A stretch of DNA of 64,000 nucleotides from Pelagomonas calceolata (lineage: Eukaryota > Sar > Pelagophyceae > Pelagomonadales > Pelagomonadaceae). The translations under genes were made by a program, and so were the position numbers. Positions 63,643-64,000 of this stretch are shown here, piece by piece; the first letter of the stretch is position 1; each line of letters begins with the position of its first letter. The stretch covers positions 2,418,001-2,482,000 of the forward strand of contig CAKKNE010000006.1 of NCBI GenBank assembly GCA_918797485.1. Direction: 5' to 3'. The notes below the pieces were generated by a model. The model made no database searches, had not been told where the DNA came from, and saw only the letters and a program-made list of their open reading frames with translations.

Positions 63643-63656
63643 CCTAGTATGTGCTA
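63643..63656 (+). promoter_or_regulatory. CTAG-type element, very short copy
   Basis: CTAGTATGTGCTAG has both CTAG ends and the GTATGT start of the long variant, but almost no middle. It lies about 200 bases upstream of the giant gene's start. Confidence 0.2.
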
Positions 63657-63892
63657 GTACGTCGCTGCCGCTCGCGACGCCTGTTGGTACCATTCAGGCG
63701 CCAGAGAGTCCGTGGAGAGATGGGTGTACGCTCCATGCAAAAAGAAAAAATGTTGGCTGCTCTTTGCCGGGTCTCAGCACCTGGCACTGCTAGTAGACAG
63801 CAAGTTGTGCGTCGTGCGTAGTCGTGTACGTTCAGGCACGCCGCCGACGACGCGTCGTCGTGTCTGAGAAGGGACAAAAAGTACAACTTACA

Positions 63893-64000
63893 ATCAACGC
63901 GTGTCGACGGTATAGTACCGCTCCACCGACGACACGTAGCTCCGGCCGAGGTCGCGGCCCTGGGCCTCGATCCACTCGAAGAGGGACCTCCGAGCCTTGA
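63893..64000 (-). CDS. C-terminal end of an unidentified gene (partial)
   Basis: The last 35 codons of a minus-strand frame enter from the right edge: KARRSLFEWIEAQGRDLGRS then YVSSVERYYTVDTR and stop. The amphipathic helix and lack of low complexity make it look genuinely coding. The family cannot be told from this fragment. Confidence 0.5.

Noticed and set aside
1-64000. Retroelements, large virus-like elements, tRNA or rRNA genes
   Set aside because: I found no reverse transcriptase, integrase, capsid or polymerase motif, no long terminal repeats, and no tRNA cloverleaf or rRNA segment that I could recognise by eye.

Overview
The window looks like nuclear DNA of a pelagophyte-type marine alga (stramenopile, close to Aureococcus or Pelagomonas). 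It is GC-rich and very compact. Most genes are single long open frames on both strands, and some convergent stop codons are only 4 to 20 bp apart. Plastid and heterokont traits include a 7-hydroxymethyl chlorophyll a reductase, a HAD protein with a bipartite-like leader (signal peptide then ALVAPT), and a large surface protein with a PTxxP/PSxxPS stalk. The taxonomic call is inference from content; no marker rRNA is present, and I saw no tRNA, CRISPR array or recognisable retroelement.

Layout. 1-515: unresolved left edge. 0.5-4 kb: endonuclease/exonuclease/phosphatase protein and a TAZ zinc-finger protein. 4-7 kb: SET protein, PUR/RRM RNA-binding protein, HAD phosphatase. 7.2-11.5 kb: tandem pair of SHQW-domain plus ankyrin-like proteins. 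11.6-17.9 kb: arginase, MFSD5-type transporter, cupin, membrane-anchored TauD-type dioxygenase. 18-20.5 kb: head-to-head MYND/RING-CH/TPR paralogues (third copy at 29.7-30.8 kb). 20.5-29.6 kb: LRR protein, M23 peptidase, kinesin-5, BAR-PH-ArfGAP-ankyrin protein. 31-39.3 kb: TMEM53-like hydrolase, possible mitochondrial K+/H+ exchange factor, HCAR, a myristoylation-motif protein, ATAD3, an EF-hand-like protein. 39.6-47.2 kb: large NAD-type glutamate dehydrogenase, class 3 lipase, FkbM methyltransferase, SAP-RCC1 protein. 47.2-54.6 kb: two low-complexity proteins, mitoribosomal mS35, PPR-SMR protein. 54.6-63.4 kb: one very large NHL/EGF type I membrane protein. 63.9 kb: C-terminal tip of another gene.

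Two dispersed sequence systems run through the window. (1) Introners: short non-autonomous DNA transposons with CTGTG...CACAG ends that act as introns. All seven introns I can place carry their signature. Three (HCAR, GDH, FkbM) have 8-bp target duplications starting with GC, so the 5' splice site is a GC co-opted from the host and the 3' AG comes from the transposon end; removal restores the host frame exactly. The HCAR copy is in reverse orientation and still works, because both ends supply an AG. (2) A roughly 23-bp element, consensus CTAGTRTSTTAC + AGGC + CGCTAGC, lies in the 5' flank of at least 14 genes. In 13 of 14 cases it points the same way as the gene. It looks like an undescribed promoter element.
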